Position numbers and translations under genes: made by a program
Part shown: in pieces, positions 9,268 through 16,174 of the stretch
Layout: the number at the start of each line of letters is the position of its first letter
Position numbering within the stretch: position 1 is the first letter of the stretch
The notes under the pieces: model-generated
What the model was told of the DNA's origin: nothing
Seen by the model: the letters and a program-made list of their open reading frames with translations, nothing else
Database searches by the model: none
Source of the DNA: Actinoplanes derwentensis
GTDB lineage: Bacteria; Actinomycetota; Actinomycetes; Mycobacteriales; Micromonosporaceae
Assembly (NCBI RefSeq): GCF_900104725.1
Contig: NZ_LT629758.1
Span: 3,348,001 to 3,412,000 of the forward strand
Direction: 5' to 3'
Length of the DNA stretch: 64,000 nucleotides

Positions 9268-11039
9268 GCCCCAGCCGCGTGCCGGTGCGGCACAGCCTGG
9301 TCACCCGGCTGCTGGCCACCTCGGTGCTGATCGCGGTCGCGGCCATCGCCACCACCGCCTGGCTGGCCACCCAGACCGCGACGCGGGCGATCCGCCAGGA
9401 GCAGGGGCGGTCGCTGACCGACGACAAAGGCGTTTACGACATGCTGATCGGGTACGCCGCCGCCCACCCCGACTGGTCCGGGGCGCACGACCTGATCGCC
9501 TCCCGGGCCGCGGAACTGGGCCGCCGGATCACCCTGATGACCCCGGACCGGCAGGTGATCGTCGAGTCCGGGCCGGGGCCGTCGCTGCGGAACGCCCGGC
9601 CGTCGGCCGTCGTCGACCCGCTCGACCTGGACCTGGGGCTGACCGGTGGCACCTCCCGCATCGACGAACGGGTGGTCGGCCCGTTCCAGCTGCCGGATCG
9701 GGAACGGAACACCTACCTCAAGTGGGCCTCCGACCAGGTCATCTGCATGGCGGCGGCCGGGGTGGCGGCAGCCGTGGTCGAGACACCCGGTGGCCGGGCC
9801 GCCGCGGAACCCAGCGGTGACGACCCGGCCGGCATCGGCCCGCAGTGCCTGGAGAAGTACGCCGACAACACCACCGCGACCGAGCGGAAGGCGTTGCGGG
9901 CGCTGGCGAAGCTCACCGGCCGGTGCCTCGACCTCCCCGCGGACAAGCAGTTGTACCTCCGGCCCGACCTGCGGATGTTCCTCGTGCCCCGCAGCGAGTC
10001 GGAGAAGGTCGCGCCGGCCGAGCCGATGAAGGCCCCGGCACGCGCCGCTTCCTGCCTGGAGAAATCGCGAAAGATCCAATTTCAGCCGTACGTCGCGCCG
10101 GCGGCCCTGCTGTTCGTCACCGACCCCGACACCGGTGACGATTTCACCACGTTCACCCTGTCCCGCGACAACGTGGTCCGGATCGCCGGAGTGACCGCCG
10201 CCGTGCTGCTCGCCACCATCCTGGTCACCGTGCTGGTCGGGCGCCGGCTGATCCGCCCGTTGCGGGCGCTCACCGAAGCCGCCGACGGGCAGGCGCCGGT
10301 GCCGTCCGGCCGACGCGACGAGATCGGCCGGCTCGCACAGGCCCTCAACGACTCCGCCGGCCGCCGGGACCGGGCCGAAGCCCAGCGCCGGGCCATGGTC
10401 AGCGACGTGGCCCACGAGCTGCGGACCCCGCTCACCAACATCCGCAGCTGGCTGGAGGCCGCCCAGGACGACCTGGCGCCCACCGACGGCCAGTTGCTGA
10501 CCCTGCTGCACGAGGAGGCCGTCCAGTTGCAGCACATCATCGACGACCTGAGCGACCTGGCCGCCGGGGACGCCGGCACGCTGCGGATGCACCGGTCCTT
10601 GTCGGACGTGCGGGAACTGCTCGGGCAGGTGGTGGAGAGCCATCGGGGAACAGCGCAGGCTGCGGACGTACGGCTGACCCTGGACGTGGCCGGCGACCCG
10701 GTGATCGACGCCGACCCGGTGCGGCTGAAACAGATCGTCGGGAACCTGGTGTCCAACGCGATCCGCTACACCCCCTCCGGCGGTGCGGTGACCGTCGCCG
10801 CGTCGGGCACCACCATCACCGTCCAGGACACCGGAGTCGGCATCCCCGCCGACGACCTGCCGAAGATCTTCGACCGGTTCTGGCGTGCCGACCAGTCCCG
10901 CAGCCGTGCCACCGGCGGCAGCGGCCTCGGCCTGGCCATCACCCGCAAGCTGGTCGAAGCCCACGGCGGCACCGTGGCCGTGCACAGCACCCCAGGTCAG
11001 GGCACCGTGTTCACCGTCGACCTGGGCTTACCGTCATGA
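9264..11039 (+). CDS. Sensor histidine kinase with Cys-containing extracytoplasmic domain
   Basis: This is a 591-residue membrane kinase. TM1 is at ~15-35, followed by a ~265-residue outside domain, TM2 at ~303-326, and a HAMP segment starting RRLIRPLRAL. HisKA has His384 in VAHELRTPL. The HATPase_c domain shows N (NLVSNAIRY), G1 (DTGVGIP), F (FDRFWRAD) and G2 (GGSGLGLAI) boxes. The sensor domain carries four Cys (161, 195, 221, 264), which may form disulfides or bind a metal. The ligand is unknown. The overlap with the regulator gene supports a cognate pair. Confidence 0.92.
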   Translation: MSPSRVPVRHSLVTRLLATSVLIAVAAIATTAWLATQTATRAIRQEQGRSLTDDKGVYDMLIGYAAAHPDWSGAHDLIASRAAELGRRITLMTPDRQVIVESGPGPSLRNARPSAVVDPLDLDLGLTGGTSRIDERVVGPFQLPDRERNTYLKWASDQVICMAAAGVAAAVVETPGGRAAAEPSGDDPAGIGPQCLEKYADNTTATERKALRALAKLTGRCLDLPADKQLYLRPDLRMFLVPRSESEKVAPAEPMKAPARAASCLEKSRKIQFQPYVAPAALLFVTDPDTGDDFTTFTLSRDNVVRIAGVTAAVLLATILVTVLVGRRLIRPLRALTEAADGQAPVPSGRRDEIGRLAQALNDSAGRRDRAEAQRRAMVSDVAHELRTPLTNIRSWLEAAQDDLAPTDGQLLTLLHEEAVQLQHIIDDLSDLAAGDAGTLRMHRSLSDVRELLGQVVESHRGTAQAADVRLTLDVAGDPVIDADPVRLKQIVGNLVSNAIRYTPSGGAVTVAASGTTITVQDTGVGIPADDLPKIFDRFWRADQSRSRATGGSGLGLAITRKLVEAHGGTVAVHSTPGQGTVFTVDLGLPS

Positions 11040-11045
11040 TCCACA

Positions 11046-11051
11046 TACGAT
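11046..11051 (+). promoter_or_regulatory. -10 box of a leaderless promoter for the dehydratase
   Basis: TACGAT ends 7 nt before the ATG at 11059, and no ribosome binding site is seen. Confidence 0.55.
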
Positions 11052-11058
11052 CTTCGGC

Positions 11059-12015
11059 ATGGTGACACTGCAGGACGTCCGCGACGCCGCCGTCCGCCTC
11101 GACGGCATCGCCCACCGCACGCCGGTGATCCGCTCCCGGACCCTGGACGCCCTGGTCGGCGCCTCGGTGTTCCTCAAGGCGGAGAACTTCCAGCGCGGCG
11201 GCGCCTTCAAGTTCCGCGGCGCCTACAACGCCGCCTCCCGGCTTTCCGCCGAGCAGCTGGCCAGGGGAATCGTCGCCTTCTCCTCCGGCAACCACGGCCA
11301 GGCAGTCGCCATCGCCGCCCGGGAACTCGGCAGCAGCGCGGTGATCGTGATGCCGTCCGACAGCCCTCAGGTCAAAATCGAGGCGGTTCGCGGGTACGGC
11401 GCGGAAACCGTCTTCTACGACCGCTACACCGAGGACCGGCTGGCGATCACCGGCGACCTGGCCATCTCCCGTGGCCTGGCCCTGATCCCGCCGTACGACC
11501 ATCCCGACGTGATCGCCGGTCAGGGCACCGCCGCCCTGGAACTGCTCGACGAGGCCGGTCAACTGGACGCCATCGTCACTCCGGTCGGCGGCGGCGGCCT
11601 GATCGCCGGCAGCGCCACCGTCGCGAAGACCATCCACCCCCGGATCCGCGTGATCGGCGTCGAACCCGCAGCCGGCGACGACACCAGACGGTCCCTCGAA
11701 GCCGGCCGCCCGGTCCGCATCGACGTCCCCCGCACCATCGCCGACGGCCTGACCGTCCCGATCCCCGGCGACGTCACGTTCCCGCTGAACCAGCACCTGG
11801 TCGACGACATCGTCCTGGTCAGCGACGACGAACTGCGCGACGCGATGCGTTTCGCCCTGGACCGCCTCAAGATCGTCCTGGAACCGAGCGGCGCCGCCGG
11901 CCTGGCCGCCCTGCTCACCGGACGTCTGACCCCGGCCCCCGCCCGCATCGGCGTGATCCTGTCCGGCGGCAACGTGGGCGCGTCCCGCCTCGCTGAACTG
12001 CTCGCCTTAGGCTAA
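11059..12015 (+). CDS. PLP-dependent threonine/serine dehydratase (hydroxyaspartate ammonia-lyase-like)
   Basis: This is a 318-residue fold-type II PLP enzyme. The PLP lysine lies in GGAFKFRGA, the substrate loop in SSGNHGQAVA, and the phosphate-binding loop in PVGGGGLIAG. There is no C-terminal ACT regulatory domain, so it is the short catabolic type (threonine or serine dehydratase, serine racemase, or threo-3-hydroxyaspartate ammonia-lyase) rather than a biosynthetic IlvA. It overlaps the next convergent gene by 4 bp. Substrate choice between these relatives is not decided by the sequence. Confidence 0.88.
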   Translation: MVTLQDVRDAAVRLDGIAHRTPVIRSRTLDALVGASVFLKAENFQRGGAFKFRGAYNAASRLSAEQLARGIVAFSSGNHGQAVAIAARELGSSAVIVMPSDSPQVKIEAVRGYGAETVFYDRYTEDRLAITGDLAISRGLALIPPYDHPDVIAGQGTAALELLDEAGQLDAIVTPVGGGGLIAGSATVAKTIHPRIRVIGVEPAAGDDTRRSLEAGRPVRIDVPRTIADGLTVPIPGDVTFPLNQHLVDDIVLVSDDELRDAMRFALDRLKIVLEPSGAAGLAALLTGRLTPAPARIGVILSGGNVGASRLAELLALG

Positions 12016-12398
12016 TCGCCAGCGAACCGGGTGTGCACGGCGATCCGCCCGGTCACCGCCACACCGTCCGGAACATGCCGCAGCTCAGCGGGCCGCCGCT
12101 CATCACCCGGCGAGGTCACCTGATAGCGCGGTGATCCATCGAAGTCGACCACCATGTCACCCACTTCGTTGGTCACGTAGTCGAGCTTCACACCCGCAGC
12201 CGGACCGTCAAGACACACACCACCGGACGGGCTCAACACCAGACGACCACTGTGTACCAGCAGATCAAGGCCGAACTCCGCCTTGATCTCGTCGTCGGTG
12301 GCCTGCCCCGACACCAGAGTCACCACTTGACCGGGAAGGATCAGGCGCCTCCGCCCGGCCTCGTCCACCGGCCCCAACGTTCCCCTGCGCTCCACCAC
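12012..12398 (-). CDS. Hypothetical protein
   Basis: This 128-residue protein was not recognised. It starts at GTG with GGGAG upstream. Codon use matches real genes here. The sequence is mainly predicted beta strand with phrases GVKLDYVTNEVG and SPRYQVTSPGDERRPAELRHVP. No signal peptide or membrane helix is seen. It ends by a 4-bp overlap with the convergent dehydratase and lies among small accessory genes. Confidence 0.6.
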   Translation of the reverse strand: MVERRGTLGPVDEAGRRRLILPGQVVTLVSGQATDDEIKAEFGLDLLVHSGRLVLSPSGGVCLDGPAAGVKLDYVTNEVGDMVVDFDGSPRYQVTSPGDERRPAELRHVPDGVAVTGRIAVHTRFAGD

Positions 12399-12419
12399 AC
12401 CCGGATTCTCCCACTCCGG

Positions 12420-12701
12420 TCAGCCGTTAGGCGTGGGCGCAATCGGTGGGAGGCCGTGAAAGGCCCGGACGAACCGGTATTGCTCATCCATGCAGACGAC
12501 GTGGCCCTGCGAGGCGACGTCGAGCAGGTCGACGGTTTCGAAAGGCGCCTGGACGCCGGACCGGCGGGCTTCGGTGAGGACATGTCCCTGCCGTCCGTTC
12601 GAGAACTGCCGCAACTGTCCGGACGGCCAGACGTTCCTCCACGCTGTTTGGCAGCACAGCCTCAGACCCCCTGCCTCCAGCCGCCGCCCCATCTCGATCA
12701 A
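12420..12701 (-). CDS. Hypothetical protein, possibly frameshifted at its start
   Basis: This is a small protein of ~93 residues. The C-terminal half reads like a conserved domain (FETVDLLDVASQGHVVC followed by DEQYRFVRAFHGLPP). The frame begins at TTG 12701 (GGAG upstream) or ATG 12692. In the next frame a GTG at 12729 starts MTEQRHLET, and one skipped base joins this to LIEMGRRLEAGG, which makes a smooth N-terminus. It may therefore be a gene broken by a one-base insertion, a sequencing error, or a real TTG start. Function unknown. Confidence 0.5.
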   Translation of the reverse strand: MIEMGRRLEAGGLRLCCQTAWRNVWPSGQLRQFSNGRQGHVLTEARRSGVQAPFETVDLLDVASQGHVVCMDEQYRFVRAFHGLPPIAPTPNG

Positions 12702-12848
12702 CCGTCTCCAGATGCCGTTGTTCGGTCACTGACCACTCGCCTTCCGCTCGCGTATCGGGTGAGTCTGAACGCCCGTCTTGACTCTCGATCAGGTCGAGGG
12801 CCCATCGTTCGTGGTGAGAATTTCGCGGTGAGACTAGGAGGGCATTCG

Positions 12849-13286
12849 ATGCTTGATCTGGAACTGTTGCGCCCCGCGATCGAAGCCGGGTGGGGAGTGG
12901 ACACCTGCGACCCGCATGACCTGCCGGAATGGCGCGCGGACAATCCCGCTCGGGGGCAGTGTGGGGTGACCGCGCTGATCGTCCAGGACCTGCTCGGCGG
13001 GGAGCTGATCGTCGGCGAGGTGCAGGTCGAGGCTGCGAAGGTCGGCCATCACTACTGGAACCGGCTGCCCGACGGGCAGGACGTCGACCTCACGGCCGGG
13101 CAGTTCCATCCCAGCGAGGTAGTCGTCGGTGGCCAAGTCCAGCAGCGGCCGCCGGGGCCACCTCGCCGATGCCGCGAGCAGTATGAATTGCTGAGACACC
13201 GGGTGCTCAGCGTGATCGGCGACGGCGCCGGGCCCTCACCGGAGGACGGCGGTCCGCTACACGTCGACACACCCGCAGCAGTGTGA
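12849..13286 (+). CDS. YunG-like family protein
   Basis: This is a 145-residue cytoplasmic protein. The ATG is preceded by AGGAGG at good spacing. The segment from NPARGQCGVTALIVQD through GHHYWNRLPDGQDVDLT and QF matches the pattern of the YunG family of Bacillus and actinobacteria as I remember it. The conserved Cys and His could form a papain-like dyad, but no activity is established. The C-terminal ~30 residues are Pro/Gly rich. The neighbours are unrelated small genes. Confidence 0.65.
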   Translation: MLDLELLRPAIEAGWGVDTCDPHDLPEWRADNPARGQCGVTALIVQDLLGGELIVGEVQVEAAKVGHHYWNRLPDGQDVDLTAGQFHPSEVVVGGQVQQRPPGPPRRCREQYELLRHRVLSVIGDGAGPSPEDGGPLHVDTPAAV

Positions 13287-13439
13287 TCCCAGACGCGCCC
13301 GCACCGCGTAATCGCTCGCCTGATCGCTCCGGAAGGTTGTAGCCTTCGCTGGTAATCACCTGGTCTCGTCGATGGCCCGCGTGCGCCGCCAAGCGCGCTT
13401 CACCATGATTCCTCGTAACTGGAGCGTTTTCGCTCCCCG

Positions 13440-13961
13440 GTGGTGACGGCCGGGATCCGGGTCCGGACTCCACGGGAGATCCGGTCCGAACGACGTCCTC
13501 GCCGGCACAGGTGCTGGGGTCACTTGATCGCGGCACCGCTCTGGCCGATGCACGGCGCCAACCTCGGCACGCTGCTGCGCACCTGCGACGCGGTCGGGGC
13601 CTGCCTGGCGGTGCCGCCGTTCGGCTGGGTGGACGAGGCGCTGGCCCGTGGCAACACGCTGCGGCAGCCCACCTGTGTACACCGGATCGGCAATCCGCTG
13701 CGCTGGCTAGCCGACGAACGCCGCACCGGATCGCACATCCTCGGCGTGGAACTGGCCGACGAGGCGGTCCGTCTCGCCGACCTGCCCCCGGCCCGGCGCC
13801 GAACCGTCATGGTGCTCGGCCACGAGGCCACCGGCATCCCACCGGAGGCCTTGGACCTGCTGGACGGCGCGGTCGAGATCCCGATGGTCGGCACCGGCTC
13901 CAGCCTCAACGTGTCCGTCGCCGCGTCCCTGGTCCTCTACCGCTTGGCCGGTCTGCTGTAG
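13440..13961 (+). CDS. SpoU-family (TrmH-like) RNA methyltransferase
   Basis: This is a 173-residue member of the SPOUT/TrmH superfamily, which methylates 2'-O-ribose in tRNA or rRNA using a trefoil-knot SAM site. Motif 1 is seen in GANLGTLLRTCDAVGA, motif 2 in VMVLGHEATGIP, and motif 3 in IPMVGTGSSLNVSVAASLVLY. The first ~30 residues are Arg-rich and unlike the family, so the start (GTG 13440 or 13443) is uncertain. A hairpin (13421-13436, GGAGCG TTTT CGCTCC) lies just upstream. Confidence 0.8.
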   Translation: MVTAGIRVRTPREIRSERRPRRHRCWGHLIAAPLWPMHGANLGTLLRTCDAVGACLAVPPFGWVDEALARGNTLRQPTCVHRIGNPLRWLADERRTGSHILGVELADEAVRLADLPPARRRTVMVLGHEATGIPPEALDLLDGAVEIPMVGTGSSLNVSVAASLVLYRLAGLL

Positions 13962-13962
13962 G

Positions 13963-14532
13963 TCAGGCGGACCGGCCTCTCAGAGCTTCGAAACAGGCCC
14001 GTTCGCTGTCGACGAGCGCGGCGAAGGAGGCATGCCGCTCGCCCAAGCCGGGATACCAGCTCGCCCAGATGTAGGCGGCCCACTCACCGTCCCGCGAGAT
14101 GTCGCCGGAGTCGAGCAGCCAATACTGGGCATCGCCTTCTCTGGAGACGAGCAGGACCCGGTCGGCGAGTGACGACTCCAGCAGTTCGGGGTACTGACCG
14201 AAGATGTCCCACAGGTGAGGCTCGGCGTCTCGGAGCCAGTGGACCTCAGCGGCCGTCCGCATGATCCACATGAAGGGGCCGAGGTTGAGCCAGCCGTCGG
14301 AGACCGTCAGGAACGTTCGGTAGCTCGGCGGCAGCGGGATGCAGAGGCGCTGTTCCAGGGCAGTGAGATGTTCGGCATCGGCACCGTCGAAACCCAGCCA
14401 GCCGAGCAGCCGATGGGCGTCACTGATCCCGGCGAGATCGTCGTCGTCGGTGACTCGCAGCACGTCAGCGCTGTACTCGGCCAGATACCGCCGCCATTCG
14501 TCAGCGGAACGCGCGCCGTCAGTCGTTGTCAT
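13963..14532 (-). CDS. SMI1/KNR4 (SUKH) family protein
   Basis: This 189-residue protein has the SUKH pattern: LTALEQRLCIPLPPSYRTFL, then VSDGWLNLG and a later EGDAQYWLLD. SUKH proteins are often immunity proteins of polymorphic toxin systems, though many are housekeeping or orphan. No toxin gene lies beside it. A GGGGAG site precedes the ATG. It is convergent with the SpoU gene, with one base between the stops. Confidence 0.8.
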   Translation of the reverse strand: MTTTDGARSADEWRRYLAEYSADVLRVTDDDDLAGISDAHRLLGWLGFDGADAEHLTALEQRLCIPLPPSYRTFLTVSDGWLNLGPFMWIMRTAAEVHWLRDAEPHLWDIFGQYPELLESSLADRVLLVSREGDAQYWLLDSGDISRDGEWAAYIWASWYPGLGERHASFAALVDSERACFEALRGRSA

Positions 14533-14590
14533 TCGGCATCCTGCTCCCCGATTACCGGAATGGGATCATCGTAGGGCGGTGAGGTTGTGC

Positions 14591-15538
14591 TCAGACGGCC
14601 GAACGGCGGCCCTCCTCGCGGGCTCTTTCCAGCATCGTCGCCAGGTGGCCGCGACGCAGTCGCCAGGCGAGTAACAGCAGAGCCACGGCCAGGATGGTGA
14701 GCAACTGCGGCCACGGCATGACCCAGGTGGTTGCCGTGACGGTCGACGGTTCTCGGGGGGTGGGCTCGCCGGGGATTGTCGGTAGCAGGGTCACCGTGGT
14801 GCGCACCGGGCCGAAGGCCCACACTCCGTCGATGTGGGACTGCACCTGGCGGGTGCCGCCGGGCAGTAGTTCACCCACGGTGGTGGCGGCGGATCCGGCC
14901 TGGGCGGTCACCTCGAGGCGGGTGTTGCCGGTGTTGGTTACCTGGTAGGAGACGTGCAGGGTGCCGGGGCGCCATGGGTACCAGGTTCGGGCGTACGACA
15001 GGTGGATCTTGTCGGTTGTCAGGGACGGGATCAAGGTGCCGGAGGCTCGTAGCAGGACTCGGAAACCGACCCGGCTTTCGACCTGGACCGTGCCCTGGCT
15101 GCCGGCTATCGATGCGGCGATTCCGGCCGGATGGTCGCCGGGGAGGGCGTCGGCGGGGACGGTGATCGTGAACGGGACCACCGACGTCTTACCGGGTTGG
15201 ACGGTCACCGTGGCCGGGACCTTGATCCAGGTTCCGCCGTCGGTCGACTTCTGGTCGGAAGGGAGCATGTTGAAGCGGCCCTTGGCGGTCAGGTAGCCGT
15301 CGGCGGCTTTCAAGGTGAAGACGGCGGGGGCGTCGCCCAGGTTGCGGACCGCCAGGTGTTCGGTGAGCTGCTGGCCGGGGTCGAGGGTGCGCTCGATCCA
15401 GCGGCGGCCGTCGGGGCCGGCTTGCGTGGCGGGCTGGACGGTCCAGGTGACGGTGGCGGGCGCCGGGTGCGCGGCCGCCGCCGGGGCTGCGGGAGACAGG
15501 ACGGCTAGAGCAGCGAGAACGGCGGCGGCACGGCGCAT
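14591..15538 (-). CDS. DUF916-like cell-surface protein with C-terminal membrane anchor
   Basis: This is a 315-residue secreted protein. The signal peptide ends near PAAAAH. Two Ig-like beta domains follow, of the DUF916 and WxL-partner kind: a GQQLTEHLAVRN start, VQPGKTSVVPFTITVPADA, then GDHPAGI and TNTGNTRLEV. A single helix (~270-290) and an Arg-rich tail form a stop-transfer anchor. DUF916 proteins usually sit beside WxL proteins, as here, and are thought to hold them at the wall. It is the last gene of the glycan-hydrolase run, 10 bp after the WxL-like gene. Confidence 0.8.
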   Translation of the reverse strand: MRRAAAVLAALAVLSPAAPAAAAHPAPATVTWTVQPATQAGPDGRRWIERTLDPGQQLTEHLAVRNLGDAPAVFTLKAADGYLTAKGRFNMLPSDQKSTDGGTWIKVPATVTVQPGKTSVVPFTITVPADALPGDHPAGIAASIAGSQGTVQVESRVGFRVLLRASGTLIPSLTTDKIHLSYARTWYPWRPGTLHVSYQVTNTGNTRLEVTAQAGSAATTVGELLPGGTRQVQSHIDGVWAFGPVRTTVTLLPTIPGEPTPREPSTVTATTWVMPWPQLLTILAVALLLLAWRLRRGHLATMLERAREEGRRSAV

Positions 15539-15548
15539 CTGGAAGGCC

Positions 15549-16163
15549 TTACTCGAAGAGGGACAGGGTCAACGTGGAGCGGTAGGAACCGGCGGTCACA
15601 TCTGCGGGAGTACGTAGGGTCAAGCCCGCGTCGACCGTGTACGCGCCGCCGGTCACCTCCGCCGCGTCGTATGTGGAGACCAGGAGTTCCTGGTCGACGA
15701 GGCCGACGTTGTTGCCGGGCTGGGTCGGGCCGTCGAGGACCGTCACCACCTCTTCGCCTTCGGTGACCAGGCCGGTGTCGCCGCCGTCTACGAGGCGGGG
15801 CTTCCAGCCGAGGTGGGCGGCGCTGATCGGGGTCTGACCGGCAGTTCCGGTGAAGTCGCTGCTGCTACCCAGCACCGCCCACGACGCGCCGGCCGGAATC
15901 TCCGTGAGGGTGCGGGTGTCGGTGACGGTGACCCGCGGAAGGGTGCCGGTGAACTGGCGGATCAGCAGGTCGGAGCCGTTCTCCCGCAGTGTCGTGGCGG
16001 TGCCGGCGACGGTGAGGGCGAGGATGCCGGGTTCCTCGATCTCGGTGATGTCGACGGTCACCTCGACCTGGGCGTCATTCGGATCGGCCAGGGCCGGTGC
16101 CGGGATCGCGGCGATCAACATCGACCCGACGACGGCCACACCCAGTCGTGTTCGGTTGTCCAT
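15549..16163 (-). CDS. Secreted WxL-like surface protein
   Basis: This is a 204-residue exported protein. ATG 16163 is chosen over one 15 bp upstream because GGGAG is well placed. The signal peptide ends at APALA. The C-terminus, GSYRSTLTLSLFE, resembles the last strand of WxL domains (consensus Y...LTW.L) but has Leu for the Trp. A LGWKPRL segment may be the first WxL motif. WxL domains bind peptidoglycan non-covalently in Firmicutes; pairing with the DUF916 gene supports this. It follows the GH43 gene by 11 bp, so it is probably cotranscribed with the glycan genes. Confidence 0.75.
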   Translation of the reverse strand: MDNRTRLGVAVVGSMLIAAIPAPALADPNDAQVEVTVDITEIEEPGILALTVAGTATTLRENGSDLLIRQFTGTLPRVTVTDTRTLTEIPAGASWAVLGSSSDFTGTAGQTPISAAHLGWKPRLVDGGDTGLVTEGEEVVTVLDGPTQPGNNVGLVDQELLVSTYDAAEVTGGAYTVDAGLTLRTPADVTAGSYRSTLTLSLFE

Positions 16164-16174
16164 GTGCACTCCCA

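Noticed and set aside
13404..13445. Short 13-codon frame (MIPRNWSVFAPRW) before the SpoU gene, as a leader peptide
   Set aside because: No regulatory codon run and only a weak hairpin; no known attenuation for this gene type.
12012..14532. Possible toxin-immunity island (SUKH, YunG-like, small hypotheticals)
   Set aside because: No toxin, secretion or adaptor gene lies with them, and homology of the small genes is too uncertain.
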